Both the position numbers and the translations under genes were made by a program. From assembly GCA_964604305.1 (NCBI GenBank), contig CAZRYM010000001.1:39571-103570 (forward strand): a stretch of 64,000 nucleotides of DNA, read 5' to 3'. The notes under the pieces were generated by a model, which saw nothing but the letters and a program-made list of their open reading frames with translations, searched no databases and was not told the origin of the DNA. Origin of the DNA: JASUTC01 sp964604305 (GTDB taxonomy: Bacteria > Thermotogota > Thermotogae > MWEM01). This document shows, in pieces, positions 1 through 8,800 of this stretch; positions within the stretch are counted from its first letter, which is position 1, and each line of letters starts with the position of its first letter.

Positions 1-827
1 CAAGGGAACTAAGTCTAAAAGAAATTCGAGAAATCAGGGAAAGAATCGATGATGATTTTGAATTGGAAGCCTTTGTTCACGGTGCAATGTGCGTATCTTA
101 TTCAGGCAGGTGTCTTTTATCAAGTTTCATGACCGGCAGGGATTCTAACAGGGGGGAGTGCTCCCACCCATGCAGATGGCGATATCATCTTGTAGAATCC
201 ACCCGACCAAATGAGTATTACCCCATTGAAGAGGATGGACATGGGACCCATATCCTGAACTCTAAGGATTTGTGTATGATAGACCATATACCCGATTTAA
301 TCAATGCCGGTATTTCAAGCCTGAAAATTGAGGGAAGAATGAAGAGTGCGTATTATGTTGCCACAGTTGTCAGAGCGTATCGATTGGCGATAGATGCATA
401 TTATAAGAACCTTGAAAACTGGCGTTTCAACCCGTATTGGCTGGAGGAAATTGAGAAAACAAGCCATAGAAAGTTCACAACTGGTTTTTACTATGGAAAT
501 CAACATGAAGGGGCCCAAGCATATGATACCAGCAAATATATTAGAGAGTACAGTTTTATTGGTATAGTCATTGGAGAAAATTTTGAACCCGGTTGCTGGA
601 AGATTGAGCAAAGAAATAAATTCTGTGTGGATGAACAGATTGAAATTATTGAACCCAATTCAGATTCAACCATTTATACCCGTGTTTTGAAGATAGTGGA
701 AAGTACCACAGGAGAGTTAAGGGAAAATGCCCCGCATCCGCAGGAAAAGATCATTGTCAAGTTTGAGGGACTGGACGATATTCAGCTGAAAAAAGGTTCA
801 TTGCTGAGAAAGCAATTGAACGGATGA
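1..827 (+). CDS. Peptidase U32 family protein (5' end cut by window)
   Basis: Reading frame 3 is open from the first bases of the window (RELSLKEIREIRERIDD...), so the gene begins upstream. The visible part holds the family's Cys-rich core: GAMCVSYSGRC, then LLSSFMTGRDSNRG followed by ECSHPCRW. The C-terminal part resembles the accessory beta domain of U32 proteins (EQIEII, VKFEGLDDIQLKKGSLLRK). Despite the name, characterised members (TrhP/YegQ, RlhA/YdcP) are RNA hydroxylation factors that need the conserved cysteines; others are annotated as collagenase-like proteases. Which branch this one belongs to cannot be told from the fragment. It ends just before the convergent RNase H-like gene, with 3 bases between the two stop codons. 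Confidence 0.85.
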   Translation, partial: RELSLKEIREIRERIDDDFELEAFVHGAMCVSYSGRCLLSSFMTGRDSNRGECSHPCRWRYHLVESTRPNEYYPIEEDGHGTHILNSKDLCMIDHIPDLINAGISSLKIEGRMKSAYYVATVVRAYRLAIDAYYKNLENWRFNPYWLEEIEKTSHRKFTTGFYYGNQHEGAQAYDTSKYIREYSFIGIVIGENFEPGCWKIEQRNKFCVDEQIEIIEPNSDSTIYTRVLKIVESTTGELRENAPHPQEKIIVKFEGLDDIQLKKGSLLRKQLNG

Positions 828-830
828 GTA

Positions 831-1565
831 TCATAATCCTTGTTGTGCCCCTTTTTTTGCAAGAATATCAGCCATTTCATTAAACAACGATCCGGAATGT
901 GCTTTGACTTTATACCAATGAACCATTACTGTGTTTTTTTTCATGAATTCCTTATAAGCTTTCGTAATGGCGTTATTTGCTTTCCATGTATCTTCAGCCC
1001 ATTCTCTTATACCGGTATAGTCATAAAATATGGCAATACTTTTTATATCATTTTCCATACAATATTTCAAAACTTCTTGAACGGCTCTCAGTTCACCTGT
1101 TACCTGTCTTAACCCATCACTGGAATCAATATGCCCACTAAATTTCTTTATTGGTATTCCGTATCTGAGAATGACTGCCCCATATCCTGTGTTTGAGTTG
1201 ATATAACTGCCGTCCACAAATGCATGATATTCCAATTCACTAATCTTTTCCGGGTTATTTGGCGGTTTTGAATCATTAAAGATAACTCGTAACATACTTT
1301 CAGTCTTTTCATCTGTACTCTTTTCAAATATGACTGAAAACACCTTCTTTTTAGGGCTGTAATATAAATTGAAACGCGAATAAACAATATCGTCATTGTC
1401 CAGGAGTTCGAGTTTTACCATATAATCCCGAAAAAAAACGGGTCTTAAGGCATATCCGGCTTTTTTTAACTTCCCTTGATTTTCAAAGTTTATTTTCTCT
1501 TCAAGCACTTGTTGCTGCTTGTACAAACAGATCACCCCGTTTTTGTTCTTATTTTCCGTTATCAT
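831..1565 (-). CDS. RNase H-fold protein (type 1 RNase H-like) with an N-terminal extension
   Basis: The C-terminal ~130 residues are a type 1 RNase H domain with the four acidic catalytic positions in order: D in FVDGSY, E in GELRAV, D in IFYDYTG and D in NEMADILAKK. Members cleave the RNA strand of RNA/DNA hybrids. The first ~110 residues match no family I recognise; they look like a small beta-rich domain and are not an obvious viroplasmin-type hybrid-binding domain. The start is uncertain. ATG at 1565 has no Shine-Dalgarno but sits just after a TATAAA-like element, as in a leaderless start. TTG at 1526, preceded by GGGGTGAT, would give a protein 13 residues shorter. Confidence 0.85.
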   Translation of the reverse strand: MITENKNKNGVICLYKQQQVLEEKINFENQGKLKKAGYALRPVFFRDYMVKLELLDNDDIVYSRFNLYYSPKKKVFSVIFEKSTDEKTESMLRVIFNDSKPPNNPEKISELEYHAFVDGSYINSNTGYGAVILRYGIPIKKFSGHIDSSDGLRQVTGELRAVQEVLKYCMENDIKSIAIFYDYTGIREWAEDTWKANNAITKAYKEFMKKNTVMVHWYKVKAHSGSLFNEMADILAKKGAQQGL

Positions 1566-1621
1566 GCTGTGATTTATAATAACATTTTACCATAATCTTC
1601 AGAACTTTTCATCTAAGTAAC

Positions 1622-1657
1622 AAAAAAAAGGCGCAATCACACGCCTTTTTTTGTTTT
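1622..1657 (-). terminator. Rho-independent terminator of the hydrogenase gene
   Basis: An A-rich/GGCG arm (1623-1633) pairs with CGCC/T-rich arm (1642-1652) around an 8-base loop. It lies directly downstream of the hydrogenase stop on the minus strand and supports a monocistronic transcript. Confidence 0.8.
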
Positions 1658-1676
1658 ATTTTTTTAGTACCAGTGT

Positions 1677-3434
1677 TTATTCTGTCGCAGTTGCTCTTTT
1701 AATTGCTTTTTTCTTTGAGCGATCTGTATAATGTGTATGCAACAATTCGTGTGACTTATGGCTCAATGGTTTTTCAAGGAACTCAGCATAAAGCTTGTTG
1801 ATTGATGGATTTTCATGGGATTTTCTCAGTGTTAATGCTTCATCGATGGAGTAAACACCTTTTGCCCTTTTCTCAAGAATTTCTTTGTCAAGACTGTACG
1901 GTTCTCCACCCCCACCGATACAACCACCTGGACAAGCCATAATTTCAACAAAGTGATAGAACTTTTCACCACTTTCGATTTGTCTTAATAATTCCCGGAC
2001 ATTTTTACCGCCGTGAGCAATCGCAATCTTAAAATCAATGCCGTTAAAATCAACACTAGCCTCTTTAATACCATCCAGTCCCCTGGCAGGCATGAAATTA
2101 ACATCCGGAAGCGGATTGCCGGTACCCAATTCGTAAGCGGTTCTCAAAGCAGCTTCCATAACACCGCCCGTGTTTCCGAAGATAACGGCCGCACCGGTTG
2201 ATTCTCCAAGAGGATCATCGTATTGTCTCTCCTCTAATGATGCAAACGGAATCTTCTTTAATCTGATGAGTTTACCCAGTTCTCTTGTGGTTAGTACAAG
2301 GTCCACATAAGGGTCGCCGTTTTCCATGGCATGCTGTGGTCTTAAGGCTTCATCCTTCTTGGCAGTACAGGGCATAATGGAAACACTGTATATATCTTCG
2401 GGTTTCACACCGATATTGTCTGCAAAATAGGTCTTAATGACAGGTCCAAGCATCTGTTGTGGCGATTTTGCAGAAGAGACGTTTTCTTTATACTGAGGAT
2501 AAAGCTTTTCCATCATATTGATCCATGCGGGACAGCAGGATGTAAACATTGGAAATGGCCCACCTTCTTTAACCCTTTCCAGCAATTCGGAGCCTTCTTC
2601 CATAATTGTCAAATCAGCGGAGAAGTTTGTATCGAAGACATAATCAAAACCCAGTTCTTTTAAAGCGGCAACCATGTGTCCGGTTGAAACACTTCCGGGT
2701 TCCATTCCAAATTCTTCACTGATAGCAACTCGAGTTGCAGGTGCCGTCTGGACAATCAATACCTTATCATGTTTTTCAAGTGCTCTTTTAGCGTCCCTGA
2801 CTGCTGAGTTTTCTGTGATAGCTCCTACCGGACAAAAGGCAGAACACTGTCCGCAATTGATACAGTCAGTTTGATCCAATGGTATGTTAAATGCCGTAAG
2901 AGGAAGTGTTTCAAAACCTCTGTCTGCCATACCATATATATTCATCCCTTGTAAGTCCGCACATGCCCTTACACATCTGGTACAGGCTATACATTTGTCC
3001 AGATCTCTTACAATCGAAGGAGAACTTTCATCAAAGATGATCGTTTTATCTTCAGCGTTCGGGAATATCGGTTCCACATCGTAACTGTAGATGAGATCCT
3101 GGAATTCACATTTCCCATTAGATTCACAAGTCATACAATCGTTAGGATGTCTGGAAAGAATCAATGCCAGGTTTAACTTTCTGGCATTATAAACACGATC
3201 GGAATTCGTTTTTATTTCCATCCCGTCTCTAACCATCGTTACACATGCCGGCTGAAGATTTCTAGCTCCTTCAACTTCCACCACGCAGACACGACAACCT
3301 CCGGTTGCTTCAAGTCTTGGATGATAACAAAGTGTTGGAATATCTAAACCTATTTCTTTACAAGCCTCAAGTACTGTAATGTTTTCAGGTACCTCGTAGT
3401 TACGGCCGTTTACTGTAATCTGAACCGTAGCCAA
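1677..3434 (-). CDS. [FeFe] hydrogenase catalytic subunit, HndD/HydA type
   Basis: 585 residues with the full modular [FeFe] hydrogenase layout. An N-terminal [2Fe-2S] ferredoxin domain has C36, C47, C50 and C64. A His/Cys [4Fe-4S] site follows (H96, C100, C103, C109), then two [4Fe-4S] ferredoxin motifs (C148-C158 and C191-C201). The H-cluster motifs are TSCCPAW (C300 as the likely proton-transfer Cys, C301 a ligand), MPCTAKKDE (C355) and MACPGGCIGGGG (C501, C505), followed by the small-subunit-like tail. It makes or oxidises H2 in the cytoplasm. No genes for the NADH-binding HydB or HydC partners are adjacent, so the electron donor (ferredoxin, or a remote partner) is unknown. Start is TTG at 3434 after GAGGAGGGGA. 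A near-consensus promoter lies upstream and a terminator downstream. Confidence 0.95.
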   Translation of the reverse strand: MATVQITVNGRNYEVPENITVLEACKEIGLDIPTLCYHPRLEATGGCRVCVVEVEGARNLQPACVTMVRDGMEIKTNSDRVYNARKLNLALILSRHPNDCMTCESNGKCEFQDLIYSYDVEPIFPNAEDKTIIFDESSPSIVRDLDKCIACTRCVRACADLQGMNIYGMADRGFETLPLTAFNIPLDQTDCINCGQCSAFCPVGAITENSAVRDAKRALEKHDKVLIVQTAPATRVAISEEFGMEPGSVSTGHMVAALKELGFDYVFDTNFSADLTIMEEGSELLERVKEGGPFPMFTSCCPAWINMMEKLYPQYKENVSSAKSPQQMLGPVIKTYFADNIGVKPEDIYSVSIMPCTAKKDEALRPQHAMENGDPYVDLVLTTRELGKLIRLKKIPFASLEERQYDDPLGESTGAAVIFGNTGGVMEAALRTAYELGTGNPLPDVNFMPARGLDGIKEASVDFNGIDFKIAIAHGGKNVRELLRQIESGEKFYHFVEIMACPGGCIGGGGEPYSLDKEILEKRAKGVYSIDEALTLRKSHENPSINKLYAEFLEKPLSHKSHELLHTHYTDRSKKKAIKRATATE

Positions 3435-3506
3435 ATAAATCCCCTCCTCAAGTTAGTCTTATATATCATTATAAGCCGTTCGTTAGGCTCTTATTAGCAC
3501 CGAACA

Positions 3507-3536
3507 ATTATAAAGGATACTGTGATAAACTGTCAA
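3507..3536 (-). promoter_or_regulatory. Sigma-70-type promoter of the hydrogenase gene
   Basis: On the minus strand TTGACA (3536-3531), an 18-base spacer and TATAAT (3512-3507) match the consensus exactly in both boxes. The leader to the TTG start is about 65 bases. It contains a second TATAAT (3473-3468) and an imperfect inverted repeat with GTTCG/CGAAC arms (about 3478-3505) that could be an operator. Confidence 0.75.
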
Positions 3537-3543
3537 GCGTTTC

Positions 3544-4833
3544 TTATGTAAAAAAAAGTTCTTTTTCTGTACAAATCTCCGCAACCTTTTTCGAATATTC
3601 AGAGCTTCTACCTGCACCCATCATTAAAAGTACAATCTCTTCGTTTTCTTGTAAGGTAATCCGTTGAACTATTTCTTCCGGAATTGAAACACAAACAAAA
3701 GAATTTCTTTCATCCTTTAAATTTTCTTTAAATTGTTCAAAGATTTCCGGTTCTTCTTTCTCGTATGCACTGAAAACCGGCATAACTATAAGTTCTTCTA
3801 TTAGCGGTGAAGAGAGTGTTTGTGCAAACATTTTCATATCACGCTTAAGTCTGGTATAACGGTGTGCTTCGAATACAACGATCAGTTTTTTGTTTCTGTA
3901 ACGATCTGATACAGCTCGAATTGAAAAATCTATCTCTTTTGGTGTGTGTGCGTAATCATCAACAATAAGAAGATTGTCATTATTCAATCGGATTGTCATT
4001 CTCCGATCAACATTTTCAAAATCATTTAAAAGTGAAATGGCCTTTCCCGGTTTTATTTGCAATTGTTCACTTGTCCTTACTGCACAAATGAGATTGATTT
4101 TCGTATAGGTATCTCTAATCTTATCATTCATCTCAGAATAAGCATCGTATTGATCAGGTGAAAAACAAACGCTGTTATCCGGTTTTTCTTCTATATCAAA
4201 TGGAATCACGCTTTTTTGTGCGTTTTTGACAAACATCATAATAGAGTCTTTATAATGCTTGAGATCATCTTGATAATGTTCAAGATGGTCCCCTCTCAAA
4301 TTTGTTAAAACTGCTATCTTGCTCCGGATATTTTTAAAATAGCCGTCACTTTCATCAATCTCTGCGACCAACGGTCCACTACCGGATCTGTAATTTCCAA
4401 ATTCAAGGTCTTTATGTAACCCTCCCAGGATAACGGTTGGGTCCATACCTGATTTAATCATTATGTGGCTGATCATGGCTGTAGTTGATGTTTTACCGTC
4501 GGTACCCGTTATCCCGATGAGATCTTTGTTGGATTCCTTAATGAGCTGTTTCAGAAAATCCAATCTGGATAATACCGGAATGCTTCTTTTATGTGCTTCA
4601 AGCAATTCCGTATTATTGGCTGAAACGGCTGTTGTAAAAACACAAAGATCGGCATCTTTAACATTCTCGGCTCTGTGCCCGATTCTGACCTTTATGCCCC
4701 GTAGACATAGCGAGGCCACTCTGTCGTTATCTTGATCAGAACTTCCGCAAACTGAATAACCCAAATCATTTGCAAAAAGGGCAACAGCGCTCATTCCGAT
4801 TCCACTTATTCCAATAAAATGAACTCTTTTCAA
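3544..4833 (-). CDS. murC: UDP-N-acetylmuramate--L-alanine ligase (MurC)
   Basis: Adds L-alanine to UDP-MurNAc, the first peptide step of peptidoglycan precursor synthesis, in the cytoplasm. The N-terminal Rossmann-like motif HFIGISGIGMS, the ATP loop GTDGKTST, the DESDGYF segment, DDYAHTP and the EAHRYTRLKRD region appear in MurC order. The loop has Asp where most MurC have His (GTHGKT), which is a mild deviation. An open frame extends to GTG 4845, but AGGTGG (4849-4844) is placed correctly for TTG 4833, giving the usual KRVHFIG N-terminus, so I use 4833. It is separated from the other mur genes and is divergent from the envelope operon. Confidence 0.9.
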   Translation of the reverse strand: MKRVHFIGISGIGMSAVALFANDLGYSVCGSSDQDNDRVASLCLRGIKVRIGHRAENVKDADLCVFTTAVSANNTELLEAHKRSIPVLSRLDFLKQLIKESNKDLIGITGTDGKTSTTAMISHIMIKSGMDPTVILGGLHKDLEFGNYRSGSGPLVAEIDESDGYFKNIRSKIAVLTNLRGDHLEHYQDDLKHYKDSIMMFVKNAQKSVIPFDIEEKPDNSVCFSPDQYDAYSEMNDKIRDTYTKINLICAVRTSEQLQIKPGKAISLLNDFENVDRRMTIRLNNDNLLIVDDYAHTPKEIDFSIRAVSDRYRNKKLIVVFEAHRYTRLKRDMKMFAQTLSSPLIEELIVMPVFSAYEKEEPEIFEQFKENLKDERNSFVCVSIPEEIVQRITLQENEEIVLLMMGAGRSSEYSKKVAEICTEKELFFT

Positions 4834-4894
4834 AAAGTACACCACCTAATTCCTACTTACACCATTTTAACATAAATCATTGTCACTTTTTCTG

Positions 4895-4903
4895 TGCTAT
4901 AAT
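4895..4903 (+). promoter_or_regulatory. Extended -10 promoter of the DUF1175/macroglobulin operon
   Basis: TGCTATAAT is an extended -10 element with a weak -35. Transcription would start near 4910, leaving a very short leader. This makes the TTG at 4903 impossible as start and favours TTG 4924. Confidence 0.55.
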
Positions 4904-4923
4904 TGGAAAAGGAGGGTAATGAC

Positions 4924-5823
4924 TTGGGGGTTGTTAAATATTTTGTATTTTTTCTTTTATGTATATTGTTTGTTTTTTTTCCTTTCTTTCATAAGCCTGC
5001 TATCATCAATGAACCTTCAGGGATAAATGACTTTTTACAGGTTTCGCTACCTGTTTTCTCCAGGATTTTACGTGTTCAGGGGGGAGAGTTGTTAGATACA
5101 GGGAGAATAAGTACCTTTAAATTGAAAGACCCCTCTTTTAAGATGGATTATTTTATCCCCGGACCATTCCATAATAACGGTACAATTGAATTTTCGCTTA
5201 CATTCGACTCTGAAGACTTGGATAATGACGGTTTTCCTGATGTGGCTGAATTATGGCGAGACGATTGTGAAAGATTTCGAGATTGGATGGTTTGGATAGC
5301 AAAAAAACAAAAAAGCACCCCATCACCCACATGGATTCATAGAGATTGTTCCGGTCTGGTCAGATTTTCCATTATTGAGGCGTTGAAGACTCACGATACA
5401 GCTTGGATAAATACCTTTGGTTCTTCTCCACCTAATTATGAAGATGTTCAAGCCTTTAATTATCCGGATATCCCTTTAATCCAATCAAGTATCTTTCTGA
5501 CTTCCAAAGGATTTCAAGGTTTTTCAGATGCCAGACACTTGCTATTGTATAATTGCAATCTTGTGGGTAAGGATTTGGAATTGGCAAAAAAAGGTGACCT
5601 TTTGTTTTTTTATCATCCGCAAGACCCGGTTTTTCCTTATCATGTCATGATAGTTACAAACGATGGTTTTGTCTATCATACCGGTCCGGATGATGAATCA
5701 GACGGTTATGTAAGATTGTGGAAAACAAATGATTATATGGACGCTGCGCCTTTAATATGGCTTCCGGTAAAAGAAAATCCGAATTTTCTGGGAGTCTATC
5801 GATTGAAGTTTCTAAACGACTAA
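4924..5823 (+). CDS. DUF1175 family secreted papain/NlpC-like protein (YfaT-like)
   Basis: 299 residues with a strongly hydrophobic N-terminal signal or anchor (residues 5-22). The core has RDCSGLVRF with C142 and a later PYHVMIV with H240. These are spaced like the Cys-His pair of NlpC/P60-type papain-fold enzymes, and GDLLFFYHP precedes the His as in that fold. DUF1175 proteins are known as neighbours of bacterial alpha-2-macroglobulins (E. coli yfaT beside yfaS); their substrate is not established. Here it starts the operon and is followed 21 bases later by the macroglobulin gene. TTG at 4924 is chosen because AAAAGGAGGG (4907-4916) is 7 bases upstream. Export to the periplasm and a cysteine amidase or peptidase role are inferences. 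Confidence 0.8.
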   Translation: MGVVKYFVFFLLCILFVFFPFFHKPAIINEPSGINDFLQVSLPVFSRILRVQGGELLDTGRISTFKLKDPSFKMDYFIPGPFHNNGTIEFSLTFDSEDLDNDGFPDVAELWRDDCERFRDWMVWIAKKQKSTPSPTWIHRDCSGLVRFSIIEALKTHDTAWINTFGSSPPNYEDVQAFNYPDIPLIQSSIFLTSKGFQGFSDARHLLLYNCNLVGKDLELAKKGDLLFFYHPQDPVFPYHVMIVTNDGFVYHTGPDDESDGYVRLWKTNDYMDAAPLIWLPVKENPNFLGVYRLKFLND

Positions 5824-5844
5824 TTTAGTCTGTAGGAGGGAACT

Positions 5845-8800
5845 ATGAATAAAAAAATAGTACTTAACTTGATCGTGATGAGTTTCATATTGGTCTCTGT
5901 TTTTGGAAGTATTTATGTGGATGACCTGAATGTCTTGGGTCCAAATGATAGCTTTCAGTTCCAAATATATACTTATTCCAACGCTGAAAAGAGTCCGGTT
6001 ATGATGTCTGTTTACAAGGTTGATGATGCCTTTTCTATATTTTTAAATGGATTGAATTCAAATGAAATTGAAGAAATCATAAGGAACAAAGAAGCCCTGA
6101 TTCACTATAATATTCCGGTTAGTTCATCATGGCAGAGGGAGAACTTCCCTTTGACATTCTTTAAGGAGCTGGGAAGCTATGTTGTTAAATTTTCCCGAGA
6201 TTCTAAACTTGTCTATTCTTTAATTGAAAGAACGGATATAGATGGTGTTGCAATTGATATGGGAGTTTTTGTCAACCTTGAGGTTTGGAATTCCAAACGA
6301 GGTGAAAAGATTTCCTTTGGTGACATTTATACAGGCTTTGAACAACAGTATTTGGGTTCATTAAGTGATCCGTTACTGGGAAAGATAGAAAAGAACACCT
6401 TAAAAAACGGGTTAATCATCATTAAAACACCCTCCGGAAATGCCATGGTACAGGTTGATAAAACAGATTATATCAAAGACAACTCTATAGAATTAGTTTT
6501 TCTCTCGGAAAAACCTTTGTACAGACCTGGAGAAAGCATTAATCTGAAAGGCTATTTTTATAATCGTAAAACCTCTACACTTCAAGATTCCGGAACCATA
6601 ACAATGGTTTTAACTGATCCCATGGGAATTAAGTTGAAAGAAACCACTGGCGAATTGGATGAATGGGGTGGTTTTGAATTTAATTACGAAACCGTTGAAG
6701 ATTCTATCCGCGGACATTATGACTTTACAGTACAATACAACGATTTTAGCTTTTACAGATATATTGAACTTTCGGACTATCAGAAACCGGAATTCACCGT
6801 TCAGGTTGATCAAATCAAACAGACTTATTCTGTGGGACAAACACCTGAATATTTTGTTCAGGCCGACTATTACTACGGCCAACCCCTTGATAACGGGCAG
6901 GTTCATGTCAAATTGGATTTGCTTCCCGACTATGACCAATTGTTTAGTTCTCAATCTATTGATATCCGGCATAAAAATTTGAAAAGTGGAAATGCCACAG
7001 GAACATTGGCCATTCGGGGAGATTCAGTGGAAGATTATTCGGTAGAATTTACAGTTGTGGATCAAAGCGGCAGAGAAGTCAGTGAAATGAAATTTTTCAA
7101 GTACATCCCTTCAGATGTTCAAATTAAGTCTGATAAGTGGCGTTATTGGAATCAATTTGGTTCTCATGTTACAGGTGTTTTTTCTTTGGAAGCCCTCAAT
7201 GAAACTGCACCCATAGAAAACCGACCACTGAATTTTGAGATTTACAGAAAGGGAAACCTCATCATGGATGAGGTTTATCAAACAGATGTAAACGGACAGG
7301 TTGAGCTTTCTTTTGATCCGGTTATGCCGGGCTATTACACCTTAAAAATTATTGACTCGGACTATCCAAAAAACCAAATGGAAAAGACCTTCTTTGTTTA
7401 TTCCTCTAATTATTCTTACACAACTTCTGAAAAACTTGAAATCATTTCAGATAAAGAAATATACAAACCATCTGAATTGATAAATCTCAAGTTGATTTCA
7501 TCTTTACAAACCCTTGATCTCTTGGCAGTTTTCGATTTTGGAAACTCAGTAATTACCAAAAAGATTAAAATTGAAAAAAACATGGCGGATATATCTTTCG
7601 TAATTCCATCTGATATCACAAGGAATTCAATTAACATGAGATTTCTCAGTTTTTTTGCAGGAGAAAGAATCACGATGAATAAAGAAATACCGGTTACATT
7701 GGACAGGCATTTATTGAACATCTCCCTTGATACTCAAGACAAAGTCCAACCGGGAGATGAAGTAGAGTATTCACTTAAAATAACTGATTCACAAAACAAC
7801 CCTGTCAATGGTGTTGTGACTTTAAATGTTATTGATCAGTCCCTATTGGATTTATACGGGGATGATGACTGGAAGACAGTTTTATCTTCCTTGGACAGCC
7901 CCCCGTTTAATTTTTATTTTGAATATTTCAACAATGTATACTACTTGAACAGAAACAACGCAGAAAATGAATTTCTATTCGATACACCGGACACTTTGGC
8001 TCAAACAAAGAAAGCAGCAACCGGAAAAAGTGTCAAGGTAAGAAGCGATTTTTCTGATTCAGCTCTCTGGTTGCCTGCTGTTGTCATTGATGGTGAATTA
8101 AAATCCAGTTTTATGTTGCCTGAAAGCCTCACTACCTGGAATATGCGTTCTGTAGGCTTCACAAATGACGGTAAAAGAGGGTACACCAGCACCAATTTTA
8201 TTTCCACATTACCGGTCACGGTTAATGAGATTTTCCCCAAGTTCCTGATTTCCGGTGACGAGATTGAACTGGGAATGAACGTGGGAAACTATTCCGGAGA
8301 GGATCTTCAATTTGAACTTCTCTTCGAAGGTCCAGGAATTAAAGAAACTCGGGAACTTTCCTTAAAGGATCAGGAAAATACAATTCAATGGTTCAGGTAT
8401 AAGGTGCCACATGTTGAGGAAAAGGAGAAGTTTGAATTCAAGTTAAGCGCAATTTCTGAGGGTGACTCAGATGCCATGGTCTACGAGATTCCCGTTCATC
8501 CGTACATTTTTACCAAAACGGCCGGCCAAGCTGGAATAATAACACGCGAGAGTGTAGATTATAACGGTGAAATGCCAGTGAAATCACAAGTAAGAATCAG
8601 CATCAGTGCCAATCTTGAAAAAGAATTGGCAAAAGCACTCGAATACCTGATTGATTATCCCTATGGCTGTACAGAACAAACTGTCAGCAGTTTTCTTCCT
8701 AGTTTGGCTTTTATGAAGTTGAATCCTGATCTAAAAAAAGAAGAACTATCCGAGTCATTTCTCAAAATACCGGATATCACCAAAACCTCTTTAAAAAGAT

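Noticed and set aside
3478..3505. Imperfect inverted repeat as a Rex operator
   Set aside because: The arms do not match the TTGTTAA-type Rex consensus; kept only as a possible unnamed operator in the leader.
4903..4923. TTG at 4903 as start of the DUF1175 gene
   Set aside because: It lies in the -10 promoter box; the ribosome site at 4907-4916 fits TTG 4924.
6610..6972. Open frames antisense or out of frame to the macroglobulin gene
   Set aside because: Chance frames inside a long coding region, no family features.
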